Positions 52,113 through 61,259 are shown, counted from the stretch's first letter. The stretch: 64,000 nt of DNA from Pseudomonadota bacterium (GCA_023391095.1 JAEWBN010000022.1:434001-498000); one strand, 5' to 3'. Made by a program: numbers and translations. The notes: generated by a model from the letters alone, not told the origin.

Positions 52113-53021
52113 CTAGAGGTTGTAGACCCGCCGCGGGTTGAATTGGCCGAATTCGACCGAACCGGTCGCTAGCACCCTGCCCTTGAAGCTCACCCAACAT
52201 TCATCCATCGCCAGAGGCGCATTGGCGCCGGTAAGCAAGACGCCATTGCCATTGCCCACCGCCCCCGCCTGACCGGCATCGAGCCGGATCTCGGGCAGAT
52301 CGCTAAGCCCCATCTCCACCGGCGCAATCAACCCATCCCGCTCGGGGCCAGCTTGCGCGGCTTCCAGCGCCTCGATGGTGACTGCATTGGCGTCGTTGAA
52401 CGGTCCCACTGCTGCGCGATGAAGGCTCGTCACATGGCCAACCGTGCCCAGCGCCTCGGCAATGTCCCGCGCCAGCGCCCGGACATAGGTTCCCTTGCCG
52501 CACGTCACCTCCAACACCGAGGTTTCGGCACCATGCTCCACCAGCCGGATCGCGTCGATATCGATGGGCCGCGCAGCAAGTTCTACAGCCTCGCCGGCGC
52601 GCGCCAGGTCATAAGCGCGCTCGCCATCCACCTTAATGGCCGAAAAGGCAGGTGGGCGCTGCATGATCGTACCGGTGAACCGGGGCAGAAGTGCCTCCAG
52701 CGCGCCAGCCTCGGGCCGCACCTCCGATGTGGCGATAACCTCGCCCTCGGCATCGTCGGTCGAGGTGGCGCGGCCCCAGCCGATGGCAAAACGATAGACC
52801 TTGGTGCCGTCCTGCACCTGCGGCACTGCCTTGGTCGCTTCGCCAAGGGCTATCGGCAGTATGCCCGTTGCCAGGGGGTCGAGCGTTCCCGCATGGCCCG
52901 CCTTGGCGGCGCCCAGCAACCAGCGCACCTTGCCCACCGCCTGGGTTGAAGTCATGTCATATGGCTTGTTGAGCACCACCCAGCCGGAGATGGCGCGCTT
53001 CTTTGATCGGGGCTGGTTCAC
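52113..53021 (-). CDS. truB: tRNA pseudouridine(55) synthase
   Basis: 302 aa. It makes pseudouridine 55 in the T loop of tRNAs. The N-terminal GWVVLNKPYDMTST, the catalytic GHAGTLDPLATGILP and RFTGTIMQRPPAFSAIKVDGERAYDLAR are all present. The start is GTG 53021, which overlaps closely with the rbfA stop (53024). Genes infB and rpsO, the usual flanks of rbfA-truB, are not here. Confidence 0.96.
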   Translation of the reverse strand: MNQPRSKKRAISGWVVLNKPYDMTSTQAVGKVRWLLGAAKAGHAGTLDPLATGILPIALGEATKAVPQVQDGTKVYRFAIGWGRATSTDDAEGEVIATSEVRPEAGALEALLPRFTGTIMQRPPAFSAIKVDGERAYDLARAGEAVELAARPIDIDAIRLVEHGAETSVLEVTCGKGTYVRALARDIAEALGTVGHVTSLHRAAVGPFNDANAVTIEALEAAQAGPERDGLIAPVEMGLSDLPEIRLDAGQAGAVGNGNGVLLTGANAPLAMDECWVSFKGRVLATGSVEFGQFNPRRVYNL

Positions 53022-53023
53022 GG

Positions 53024-53428
53024 TCAGTCTTCGTCCGCGCCGTCTTCGAGATCGCGCCGTACGCGTTCGGACCGCAAAAGGGCATCGATGCGCCCGGCTT
53101 CTTCGAAGGTATCGTCCACGAAGAAGCGAATTTCGGGAGCGTATTTAAGGTCGATCTGCGGGGCAATGCGCCCGCGGATGAACTTGCGATGGCGGTTGAG
53201 CGCCTCGACGATTTCCTCGGCATGGGCACCGCCGAGCGGCATGACATAGGCATTGGCGAGCTTGAGATCGGGCGTCATGCGCACTTCGGGCACAGTCACC
53301 ACCGCGCCGCGCAGGCTTTCATCCTCGATTTCACCCCGGGCAAACATTGCCGCCAGGGCATGGCGGACCAGCTCGCCCACGCGAAGCATACGCTGGCTGG
53401 GCCCGGTGGGCTTATGGTCTTTTTTCAT
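53024..53428 (-). CDS. rbfA: 30S ribosome-binding factor RbfA
   Basis: 134 aa. It helps mature the 16S rRNA 5' end. The type-II KH fold shows RMLRVGELVRHALAAMFARG and the C-terminal LKYAPEIRFFVDDTFEEAGRIDALL. It is first of the rbfA-truB pair, with a 2-nt gap between the genes. Confidence 0.94.
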   Translation of the reverse strand: MKKDHKPTGPSQRMLRVGELVRHALAAMFARGEIEDESLRGAVVTVPEVRMTPDLKLANAYVMPLGGAHAEEIVEALNRHRKFIRGRIAPQIDLKYAPEIRFFVDDTFEEAGRIDALLRSERVRRDLEDGADED

Positions 53429-53461
53429 GGGATGCCGGATTAGGCCCTTAGGACCCGCGCG

Positions 53462-54130
53462 TCAATCGGCACGCTGGAACGTGACCTCGGACTTGAACTG
53501 GGCAAAGCGCGCCTCGATCACGGCCGGCGCAACAGGCCAGGTGGTGGCGTCTTCCGGGTCGAAGGCCGCGCCGCGCCATTCCTGGTAGACCATGCCAATG
53601 CCTGCATCGGTCCGATGAAAGCCCACGACCATGATTTCGCCCTTGCCCGAAAAGGCAGGGATGCCATCAAGATAGGCGCCACAAACAAAGCCAAGGGGCG
53701 GGATCGCGTCGCCATTGTCCGGTTCGAGCTGGAAGATGGCCACGGTTTCGGGCTTGCAGGCACGGGCATAGACATTGACCACCGCCTGGCGCAACTGCGT
53801 CAGCGGCATGTCGCCGGGCGCGGTGATCCGGGCGCCATAAAGGGTCGTCCAGAAGCCTGCGCTTTCTCCCTTGGGGAAGAGTTCGAGGCTGGACTGGCCC
53901 GCAGTTTCCGAAACACTGGCCGAAAGAAAATCGCTGAGCGTCGCGCCACTCGTCCCCGCTCCGGCTGCCCAGTCCGGCAACGGCCATGCCAGGCGATGAC
54001 CGAGCGCTTCATAGACCAGCGCGTTGCCATCCAAGGCCACGGGCAGCTCGGACGCACCCTGCGCATGCGCAGGCAGCGTAGAGGCAGATACCACAAGCAG
54101 GGCAAAAAGAGCGGAATAGGCAGGCGACAA
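53462..54130 (-). CDS. Secreted protein of unknown function
   Basis: 222 aa. An N-terminal signal peptide (residues 1-24, LPAHAQ before GAS) is followed by a soluble domain with FWTTLYGARITAPGDM, ACKPETVAIFQLEPD and VCGAYLDG. I do not recognise the family. The start is TTG 54130, supported by AAGGAG at 7 nt; the longer frame above lacks a site. It lies about 30 nt upstream of rbfA on the same strand. Confidence 0.7.
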   Translation of the reverse strand: MSPAYSALFALLVVSASTLPAHAQGASELPVALDGNALVYEALGHRLAWPLPDWAAGAGTSGATLSDFLSASVSETAGQSSLELFPKGESAGFWTTLYGARITAPGDMPLTQLRQAVVNVYARACKPETVAIFQLEPDNGDAIPPLGFVCGAYLDGIPAFSGKGEIMVVGFHRTDAGIGMVYQEWRGAAFDPEDATTWPVAPAVIEARFAQFKSEVTFQRAD

Positions 54131-54292
54131 AGGGCTCTCCTTGACCCCAGAAAGAGGCCTTAGGCCCCACCAGTCCGGATGCGAGCCCCCCTGCTCCGGA
54201 CAAGGGACGATTAGGAAACTAGGGCACAAGGCGCAAGCCAAACCAGTTGGCTACGGCGCGAAGCCTTCTCAATTGCGGAATTGCTGCAACAG

Positions 54293-55312
54293 TCAGGCGC
54301 GGGCCGCCCGGGCGAGGCCAGCATCGGGGAGCAGGCGGTGCGGCGGCTGATGCCCGTCCATGAAGGCTCGGATATTGACGATCACCGCCTCGCCCATCTC
54401 GACACGGGCTTCCAGCGTTGCCGAGGCCATATGCGCGGTCAGTACGACGCGATTGTCTTCGGCCAGCGCCAGAAGACGTGGATTGATGCCGTGGCTGTTG
54501 TCGAAGACATCCAGCGCTGCCCCGGCGAGCCGTCCGCTCTCGAGTTCACCGATCAGCGCGGTTTCATCGAGCAACTCGGGCCGGCTGACATTAAGAAGAA
54601 ACGCGCCCCGGCGCATCTGCGCTAGCCGTCCGGCGGACATGATATTTGCGGTGTCGCGTGTCAGCGGAGTATGAAGGGATACGATGTCGACTTCGCCCAG
54701 CATGGCGTCGAGATTGTCCCAGTAGGTCGCCCCAAGCGGCGTTTCCACCGCCGACGGACGGCGATTGCGCGAATAGTAGTGGATGTTGAGGCCAAAGGCG
54801 CGGGCGCGCTGCGCCACCGCCGTGCCGATGCGGCCCATGCCGACAATACCGAGCGCCTTGCCACGCAGCCGGTTGCCCAACATGGACGTGGGCGACCAAC
54901 CCGCCCATTCGCGGTCACGCAACAGCATCTGCGTGCCTTCCACCAGCCGGCGCGGCAGGGCCAGCATCAACGCGGTGGCCATGTCGGCCGTGTCGTCGGT
55001 GAGGACGGAGGGTGTGTTGGTGACAGTCAGGCCCGCAGCCCAGGCCGCTTCGAGGTCGATATTGTCGACACCATTGCCGAACTGGGCGATCAGCCGGACG
55101 CTCGGCGGCAGACGCGCGATGAGGCCAGCATCGATGCGGTCGGTAATGGTAGAGACCAAGACGTCCTTGCCGGTGAGACCATCGAGAATATCATCGGCTG
55201 TGAGGGCGGCGTCGCCTTCGTTAACATCGGTTTCGAACAGCGTCGCCATCCGGGCCTCGATGGTTTCGGGCAGGCGCCGGGTCACCAATATCTTGGGTTT
55301 GCTGGATGTCAT
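54293..55312 (-). CDS. D-isomer-specific 2-hydroxyacid dehydrogenase
   Basis: 339 aa. It reduces 2-oxo acids such as glyoxylate or hydroxypyruvate with NAD(P)H. The Rossmann motif is GIVGMGRIGTAVAQRA. Catalytic Arg is in NVSRPELLDE (usually NxaRG) and His in LTAHMASAT. The region that normally holds the catalytic Glu (DVFE-x-EP) reads DVFDNSHGIN, so the Glu-Pro pair is missing. The ATG at 55312 has no clear ribosome site. Substrate unknown. Confidence 0.85.
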   Translation of the reverse strand: MTSSKPKILVTRRLPETIEARMATLFETDVNEGDAALTADDILDGLTGKDVLVSTITDRIDAGLIARLPPSVRLIAQFGNGVDNIDLEAAWAAGLTVTNTPSVLTDDTADMATALMLALPRRLVEGTQMLLRDREWAGWSPTSMLGNRLRGKALGIVGMGRIGTAVAQRARAFGLNIHYYSRNRRPSAVETPLGATYWDNLDAMLGEVDIVSLHTPLTRDTANIMSAGRLAQMRRGAFLLNVSRPELLDETALIGELESGRLAGAALDVFDNSHGINPRLLALAEDNRVVLTAHMASATLEARVEMGEAVIVNIRAFMDGHQPPHRLLPDAGLARAARA

Positions 55313-55414
55313 GCGTTTCGATGGAAGCCCGTTCGGCGCGCGCAATGGTCACCTTCAGCGACCATTAAGGATCATGATTTACTGATAAGGCAATTACAGC
55401 CCGACTGCAAAGTG

Positions 55415-55975
55415 ATGTTATTTTTGCCAGCCCTGCCGGGCCGCGCCCGCACCCTGTTTTTCGCATTTATCGCCATTCTCGGCGGCCTTGCCGCCGTGCC
55501 TGCGCCTGTGTTCGCGCAGGCGGACAATCCCAGCGGCCTGCCCCTGCCCCGATTCGTGTCGACCCGCTCCAATCCCATCAATGTGCGCGTCGGCCCCGGC
55601 ACTAAATACGAGATCGCCTGGAATTTCCTCGTCTCCGGCGTCCCCGTTGAAATCATTCAGGAATTCGACACTTGGCGGAAAATCCGCGATGTGGAGGGCG
55701 ATGAGGGCTGGGTTCACCAAAGCCTTCTCGTGGGCAATCGGGCCGGCTATGCGACCCCGCTCATGGCCAATGGCGAAGTGGCCATGCGCGCCAGCCGGGC
55801 CGAGGATGCGCCACTGCGCGCGCGGCTGGCCCCCGGTGTGCGGGTGGCCATCAGCAGTTGCGACGGGACATGGTGCAGTGTGTCTGCCGGCCCCCCAGGT
55901 GAGCGTGCCACGCACACGGGCTATGTGCGCCAGGAAGAGCTCTGGGGCGTCTATCCCGACGAAGTCTTCGACTAA
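55415..55975 (+). CDS. Periplasmic protein with SH3-like repeats
   Basis: 186 aa. A signal peptide (residues 1-28, APVFAQ before ADN) is followed by two bacterial SH3 (SH3_4, PF06347) modules. The first has NPINVRVGPGTKYEIAWNF and WRKIRDVEGDEGWVHQSLL, the second VAMRASRAEDAPLRARLAPG and a final GYVRQEELWGVYP. Such domains bind cell-wall peptides. The ATG at 55415 has a weak site. It converges on the FhuF-like gene with a 4-nt overlap of stops. Confidence 0.85.
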   Translation: MLFLPALPGRARTLFFAFIAILGGLAAVPAPVFAQADNPSGLPLPRFVSTRSNPINVRVGPGTKYEIAWNFLVSGVPVEIIQEFDTWRKIRDVEGDEGWVHQSLLVGNRAGYATPLMANGEVAMRASRAEDAPLRARLAPGVRVAISSCDGTWCSVSAGPPGERATHTGYVRQEELWGVYPDEVFD

Positions 55976-56772
55976 GGCGCCGCGTCGTCCATTTCCGCCA
56001 CGGCCGTTTCATATTGACGGCGCCGCCGCAAGTCATCGTCCTGGCGAGGGCAGGTCGTGCAATAGGTCCCGGGCATTGCCAGGTAATCAAGGCAACAGCC
56101 CTGGCGATTGATCACTACCGCCCGATGTCCACCCGGCAGGTCCAGCGTTTCCAGAGCGCCGAGACCCGCAAGCCCCATGGCATCCAGCCAGAGCGCGCAG
56201 AAGCGATGCTGGTCCTCGGGTGCGATGTCAGTCCTGTAGCGCGGCAGCGCCGCCATTACGGTCAGCAACCGGTCCGCCAGAAGGCGCAGCGCAGGCAGCC
56301 GCTTGAGCGGCGAGACCGCTCCCAACTCGACAAGGCTCGTATCGGCCATGCGCCGCACGTCACTTCCGGCGCGGGCGATCATCTCCTCGATGCTGCCGGA
56401 AAACTGCGGGCCGGGCGGCAGCCGATAGCCTGAAATATCGAGGTTCTGACGCGATTGCGACATGCCTGAGAGGCTTGGCACTGCGCCATGGACATGGACG
56501 GCAATGGCCGCGAGATAAACCGGCTGCCAGATAAGATTGGTCCATATCCGGGTCGTGTGGAAAGGGCGACGCGCCTTGGGATAATTGGCAAGGAGGCGCG
56601 CGTTAAGGTCGGCGATGAAGGCCGAATTATCCTTTTCCCAACCATACCATCCCGGGAGCGGGCCGCCCGGCGCACCGCTCAGAAAGCCTGTCACCCTCGC
56701 GGCGGTCGAGATTAGGCGCGTGAGCGCTACATCGTCCTGGTTCGCGGCAAAAAGGTAGTTTCGTGCGGTCAC
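55972..56772 (-). CDS. FhuF-like siderophore-iron reductase
   Basis: 266 aa. The C-terminus has the FhuF [2Fe-2S] pattern C226-C227-x10-C238-x2-C241 (QGCCLDYLAMPGTYCTTCP). Such proteins reduce Fe(III) released from siderophores. The rest is a soluble domain without membrane segments. It stands 12 kb from the iron ABC operon (39725-43420) and may serve it. Confidence 0.82.
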   Translation of the reverse strand: MTARNYLFAANQDDVALTRLISTAARVTGFLSGAPGGPLPGWYGWEKDNSAFIADLNARLLANYPKARRPFHTTRIWTNLIWQPVYLAAIAVHVHGAVPSLSGMSQSRQNLDISGYRLPPGPQFSGSIEEMIARAGSDVRRMADTSLVELGAVSPLKRLPALRLLADRLLTVMAALPRYRTDIAPEDQHRFCALWLDAMGLAGLGALETLDLPGGHRAVVINRQGCCLDYLAMPGTYCTTCPRQDDDLRRRRQYETAVAEMDDAAP

Positions 56773-56957
56773 GTCGCTGGTCCTTGGAGGCCGCCTTTCC
56801 TATCCCCAAAAACGCCGTCTGATAAGCGGCCAATCGGCCGCAACTCCGGTCTTTGCCCAACCGGTATCGGGGTTATTGCGCAGAGGCCGCTTCATCAGCC
56901 GCCCACCGGGCAGGCGCGATAGTGGGCTCCCGAAATTGCCTTTTGCGGAGCACGATC

Positions 56958-57386
56958 ATGGCCGGGCGGCTCAGGTGGTGGCTTGCTGACACGCGCGGCG
57001 CCGCCGCCATCGAATTTGCCATCCTTACCCCGATCTTTCTCCTCATGCTGACCGGGATGCTGGCCTATGGGATCTATTTCGGCGCCGTTCATTCCCTTCA
57101 GCAACTGGCCGCCGACGCGGCGCGTATTTCCATTGCCGGACTGGACGAAAACGAGCGCAACCGTCTCGTCGGGTCCTTTATCGACGGGCATGCCAGCGAA
57201 TACATGCTGATCGATGGCGGCCGACTCACTTACGATTTCGGCGATCATCCCAGCGATCCCAGCCAATACCGCGTGACGCTGCGCTATGATGCCTCCGACC
57301 TGCCCATCTGGAACCTCTATCCGCCGCTTCCGCTGCCGTCCCAGCGAATCGCACTGAGCGCCTCCATCCGTCAGGGCGGGCTTTGA
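56958..57386 (+). CDS. TadE-like pseudopilin
   Basis: 142 aa. The class III TadE signature is clear: RGAAAIEFAILTPIFLLMLTGMLAYGIYFGAVH, with Glu five residues after the start of the hydrophobic stretch. GGAG lies 9 nt before the ATG at 56958. It overlaps the next gene by one base (TGATG). No tadA, tadB or tadZ pilus-assembly genes are in the window, so it is an isolated pair. Confidence 0.85.
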   Translation: MAGRLRWWLADTRGAAAIEFAILTPIFLLMLTGMLAYGIYFGAVHSLQQLAADAARISIAGLDENERNRLVGSFIDGHASEYMLIDGGRLTYDFGDHPSDPSQYRVTLRYDASDLPIWNLYPPLPLPSQRIALSASIRQGGL

Positions 57387-59023
57387 TGCGCCTGGGATTT
57401 GGGCGCAACGAGCATGCCAATATCTCCGTGCTATTTGCGCTGGGATTTGCCGTTTCGGCCTTCATCTCGGCCATCGCCATCGACGGCGTGGCTCTCTACC
57501 AGGAGCGCCGGCAGATGCAGACCGCGGTGGATCTTGCCGCAATCACGGCGGCATCGGATCCCTCGGCCGCCCAGGCTATTGCCGAAACGGTGCTTTCGGA
57601 GGCGGGCGTCCTGGGCGATGCCCACGAGCTTTCCGTCGTGACCGGCGTTTATACGCCGGACTCCTCAGTCCCTGTTGCCCGGCGCTTCGTGCCCGGCAGC
57701 GCCGGTGCCAATGCGGTCCGCGTATCCCTGCGCCGCCCCGGCACCCTCCATTTTGCCGCCAGTTTTACCCGCCAACCCACGATCGGCGTTTCCGGCCTCG
57801 CCACGGTCACGCCCGAGGTCTCGTTTTCCGTCGGGTCTCGCCTTGCCAGCCTCAATGGCGGCATCGCCAATGCCGTGTTGTCCGAATTGCTGGGCACCAG
57901 CGTGTCGCTCAGCCTTGCCGACTACAATGCCCTGGCCAGCGCCCGCGTCGATGCGCTGTCCTTTCTCGACGCATTGGGTCTGCAACTCGGCCTTTCGGCG
58001 GGCACCTATGGCGATATTCTTGCCATGCGGTCCGGCTCTGGCCCGATCAGTGCAGCGCTTAGCAGTATCACCAATGGCGCCACCAAGTCGGCGCTGAACA
58101 GCCTTGCCGGCGGCGGTTCCGGCAGTACTGTCAGCGTGGGCAGCCTTTTCTCGCTTGGTCATATGGATCGCCTGTCGTTGGGCAGCGGCGGGCTGGCGGC
58201 CGGCCTCAATCTGTCGCCGCTTGAAATCCTCACTGCCGCAGCCGCCCTGTCCGACGGCGACCGGCAGGTATCGCTCGATCTGGGTGCCGGCCTGCCCGGC
58301 CTTGTTGGCCTCAAGCTCGACCTGGCCATCGGTGAGCCACCTCAGGGCGGCGGCTGGTTCGCCGTGGGGCCGCTTGGCACCATGGTACGCACTGCACAGG
58401 TCCGCCTGCGCATTTCGGCGCGCCTCCTGGGCGGGCCGATCCTCCTGGGCGCCACGGTGCGCGTGCCGCTCTGGCTCGACATCGCCCATTCCGAAGCCCG
58501 GGTTGTTTCCGCTGCCTGCCCAAGCAACGGTGCACCCAATGGGCGGGCCACCATTGCCGTGCGGCCCGGCGTTCTTCATGCCGGCATCGGCGATGTCAGC
58601 ACTGCGGCGCTCCACCAGTTCGGCTGGCTGCCGCCGCCCGACTGGGTGCGACTCATCGACGTGTTGCTGCTCAAGGTCTCTGGCAAGGCGCGCGCCGAAA
58701 TCGCCCAGACCGATCCCGTCCTTCTGAGCTTTTCCTCAAAGGACATCGCCACCGCCAGCCTCAAGACTGCGCGCACCACGACGGCCATTACCTCGCTGGC
58801 CGGGAGTCTGCTCGGGTCGCTCGACCTGTCGGTCAATGTTCTGGGCATTGGCTTGTCGTCTCCCGCCGCCATCGCAGGCGCCGTGCGGGCACTGGTCATG
58901 CCGCTCGCGCCGGTCCTCGACATGACCATAAACGCCGTCCTCTCCGCGCTGGGCATTGGCATCGGCGAGGCAGACGTGCGCGTCTATAGCGTCCGTTGCA
59001 CCCGGTCCGTGCTGGTCGGCTGA
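57386..59023 (+). CDS. TadG-like secreted protein
   Basis: 545 aa. A single N-terminal hydrophobic segment follows the short leader (NISVLFALGFAVSAFISAIAI), then the TadG-like YQERRQMQTAVDLAAITAA. A long beta-rich region is unusually rich in Leu, Ser, Gly and Ala, for example SLNGGIANAVLSELLG. This is not a standard TadG VWA domain. It overlaps the TadE-like gene by one base. A surface or envelope role is likely; details unknown. Confidence 0.8.
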   Translation: MRLGFGRNEHANISVLFALGFAVSAFISAIAIDGVALYQERRQMQTAVDLAAITAASDPSAAQAIAETVLSEAGVLGDAHELSVVTGVYTPDSSVPVARRFVPGSAGANAVRVSLRRPGTLHFAASFTRQPTIGVSGLATVTPEVSFSVGSRLASLNGGIANAVLSELLGTSVSLSLADYNALASARVDALSFLDALGLQLGLSAGTYGDILAMRSGSGPISAALSSITNGATKSALNSLAGGGSGSTVSVGSLFSLGHMDRLSLGSGGLAAGLNLSPLEILTAAAALSDGDRQVSLDLGAGLPGLVGLKLDLAIGEPPQGGGWFAVGPLGTMVRTAQVRLRISARLLGGPILLGATVRVPLWLDIAHSEARVVSAACPSNGAPNGRATIAVRPGVLHAGIGDVSTAALHQFGWLPPPDWVRLIDVLLLKVSGKARAEIAQTDPVLLSFSSKDIATASLKTARTTTAITSLAGSLLGSLDLSVNVLGIGLSSPAAIAGAVRALVMPLAPVLDMTINAVLSALGIGIGEADVRVYSVRCTRSVLVG

Positions 59024-59039
59024 TTCATAATCAACCCCG

Positions 59040-59080
59040 TTGACAATGCGTCTTAGTGTGCTAGTTATATAGCACACTAT
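59040..59080 (+). promoter_or_regulatory. Promoter with GntR operator before the ABC-2 operon
   Basis: TTGACA (59040-59045) serves as -35. Downstream lies a perfect dyad TAGTGTGCTA-GTTATA-TAGCACACTA (59054-59079) whose centre has the AT-rich -10-like stretch. A repressor there would block RNA polymerase. It lies 13 nt before the GntR gene. Confidence 0.85.
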
Positions 59081-59092
59081 TTGGGTATTGAT

Positions 59093-59467
59093 ATGGATGA
59101 CTTCCACGCCAGCCAGCCGATCTTCGTCCAGATCCGCCAGCGGCTTATCGAGATGATCCTACGTGAGCAGGCCCGGGAGGGAGATCCCCTGCCCTCGGTT
59201 CGCCAGATTGCCGGTGAACTCTCGGTGAACCCGCTCACGGTCACCAAGGCGTTTGAGGCGCTGGTGGATATCGGTGTGGTGGAGAAACGCAGAGGGTTGG
59301 GCATGTTCGTTACCACTGGCGCGCGGGCAACCCTGCTTGCGCATGAACGGGACAAGTTTCTCAAGGACGACTGGCCGCGCATTGCGGCGCAGATCCGCGC
59401 CCTCGAGCTCGATCCCGACACGCTTTTGAAATCGGCCGCAGACAAGCTGGAAGGCCCGCAGAAATGA
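59093..59467 (+). CDS. GntR-family regulator, YtrA subfamily
   Basis: 124 aa. A winged helix (PIFVQIRQRLIEMILREQAREGDPLPSVRQIAGELSVNPLTVTKAFEALVDIG) is followed by a short C-terminal helix pair for dimers, with no large effector domain, as in YtrA regulators. I use ATG 59093; a TTG 12 nt earlier is possible. The stop overlaps the ATPase start by 4 nt. It presumably represses its own operon through the dyad at 59054-59079. Confidence 0.92.
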   Translation: MDDFHASQPIFVQIRQRLIEMILREQAREGDPLPSVRQIAGELSVNPLTVTKAFEALVDIGVVEKRRGLGMFVTTGARATLLAHERDKFLKDDWPRIAAQIRALELDPDTLLKSAADKLEGPQK

Positions 59468-60363
59468 CCGACATCTCCCCCGCTTCCGAGCCCATCGTCA
59501 CCGCGCGCGGGCTGCGCAAGAAATTCGGCGGCAAGGAAATCCTGCACGGGCTGGATTTCGACATTCCGGCCGGCCGCATCTATGGCCTTATCGGCCACAA
59601 TGGCGCAGGCAAGACCACAACGCTCAATGCCATGCTGGGCCTCACCAGCTATGAGGGCACGATCCGGGTTCTGGGCGAAGACCCATTTGCCCAGCGTGCC
59701 AAGCTCATGGAAAACGTAGCCTTCATTTCGGACGTGGCGAGCCTGCCGCGCTTTCTCAGGGTGCGCGAGCTTTTCGCCCTCCTTTCCAACATCCATCCCA
59801 ATTTCTCGGTCGACAAGGCGCGCCAGTTTCTCGAAGGCACCGACATTCGCCCCGAGATGAAGATCAAGACGCTGTCCAAGGGCATGATGGCGCAGTTGCA
59901 TCTGGCCGTTGTCATGGCCATCGACGCCAAGCTGCTGGTGCTCGACGAACCCACGCTGGGGCTCGACATCACCTATCGCAAGCGCTTCTACCGGCGCCTC
60001 CTCGAAGACTACATGACCGAGGAACGCACCTTGATCATCACCACCCATCAGGTGGACGAGATCGAGTTCATGCTGTCGGACATCATGTTCATCCGCGATG
60101 GCGATATTATCCTGCATATGCAGATGGAAACCGTGAGCGAGAAGTTCACTCAGCTTGTGGTCAACGACGCCGAGGCGCAGGCCGCCGCGCGCACGCACAA
60201 CCCGGTTTACGAGGAAACCCGTTTCGGGCAGACCGTGATGATTTTCGAGGGCGTCGAGCGGAGCCTGCTCGAACCCCTGGGCAAGATTTCCACCCCCACC
60301 ATGTCCGACCTTTTCGTGGCGCTCATGCAGCGCCCGACCGCCAATCCGGAGACCGCCCGATGA
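59464..60363 (+). CDS. ABC-2 type transporter, ATP-binding protein
   Basis: 299 aa. Walker A GHNGAGKT (44-51), a variant signature LSKGM (about 140, in place of LSGGQ) and Walker B LLVLDEPTLGLD are seen. The family includes YtrB-type and bacitracin/lantibiotic transporters. It lies between a YtrA-type regulator and an ABC-2 permease, all overlapping by 4 nt. Such three-gene sets answer cell-wall antibiotics in other bacteria. Confidence 0.92.
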   Translation: MTDISPASEPIVTARGLRKKFGGKEILHGLDFDIPAGRIYGLIGHNGAGKTTTLNAMLGLTSYEGTIRVLGEDPFAQRAKLMENVAFISDVASLPRFLRVRELFALLSNIHPNFSVDKARQFLEGTDIRPEMKIKTLSKGMMAQLHLAVVMAIDAKLLVLDEPTLGLDITYRKRFYRRLLEDYMTEERTLIITTHQVDEIEFMLSDIMFIRDGDIILHMQMETVSEKFTQLVVNDAEAQAAARTHNPVYEETRFGQTVMIFEGVERSLLEPLGKISTPTMSDLFVALMQRPTANPETAR

Positions 60364-61259
60364 AGGCCTTTCTTGCCCTCGTCCACCGAGAACTGATCGA
60401 GCATCGCGGCGCCTTTGTCATTGCGCCGGCCCTGCTGGTCGCGGTCATCGTGGTGATGACCATATTGGCCTTTACCATTGGCCGGGTCGATGTTCACCTC
60501 ACCGGAACGCTGGCCGCCGGCCTGCCGCTCCTTATGCTGTTCTGGCCCGCGCTCATCCTGGGCGCCAGCTGGGGCGTCTACCTCTTTGCCACCCTGTTCT
60601 TCTATTGCGCCGATGGCTTCGCGGCTGACAAACGCAACAATGCCATGCTGTTCTGGAAGTCGATGCCGGTCTCCGACTTCAAGATTCTGCTCTCCAAGCT
60701 CGTGGCGGCGCTGACGGTGCTGCCCGGCGCGGTCTTTGTGATCCTGCTGGTCAGCCTCGGGCTCATGCTGCTGACCGCGCAAATTGCCATGGCCATCAAC
60801 GGCACGACCGAACTTTTCAACTTCTTCGGCCTGTGGAATGTCTTCTGGAACGTCTCGCTGATATCCCTGACGCAGCTCGTCGTCGCACTTCTCTGGTACC
60901 TGCCCGCCATTGCGCTTGTGGGTGCCATCGCCGTTGCCGCTGGCCGATGGGCCATTCCCATTGTTCTTCTCCTGCCGGCGCTGCTCTCAAGCCTTGAATG
61001 GGTTACCCTGGGCGGGAACCATCCCTTCGATACTCATACTTGGGCCTACATCACCGGCCGACTGAGCATGCCGCAGCCAGCTATTGTCGATAGCTGGATC
61101 ATGGACGGCCCCCTCGGTGCCAGGATCGATTCTGGCCTGGCCTATGCCACGGACCTGATCGGCAGGGTAGACTGGGTACAAGTTGGCATTGGCGCGGTCT
61201 TTGCCCTGCTAGTGCTTTTCCTTGCCGCCGAATATCGCCGGCGGTCCCCTGCCAACTGA
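60360..61259 (+). CDS. ABC-2 type transporter, permease
   Basis: 299 aa with six membrane segments. An N-terminal cytoplasmic stub (FLALVHRELIEHRGAFVIAP) and the soluble loop after the second segment (KRNNAMLFWKSMPVSDFKILLSKL) are typical of ABC-2 permeases. It pairs with the upstream ATPase. A terminator follows at 61291. Confidence 0.9.
   Translation: MKAFLALVHRELIEHRGAFVIAPALLVAVIVVMTILAFTIGRVDVHLTGTLAAGLPLLMLFWPALILGASWGVYLFATLFFYCADGFAADKRNNAMLFWKSMPVSDFKILLSKLVAALTVLPGAVFVILLVSLGLMLLTAQIAMAINGTTELFNFFGLWNVFWNVSLISLTQLVVALLWYLPAIALVGAIAVAAGRWAIPIVLLLPALLSSLEWVTLGGNHPFDTHTWAYITGRLSMPQPAIVDSWIMDGPLGARIDSGLAYATDLIGRVDWVQVGIGAVFALLVLFLAAEYRRRSPAN

Noticed and set aside
54671..55414. Extension of the SH3 protein frame back across the dehydrogenase gene
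   Set aside because: The upstream part is antisense to a conserved dehydrogenase; the signal peptide begins at 55415.
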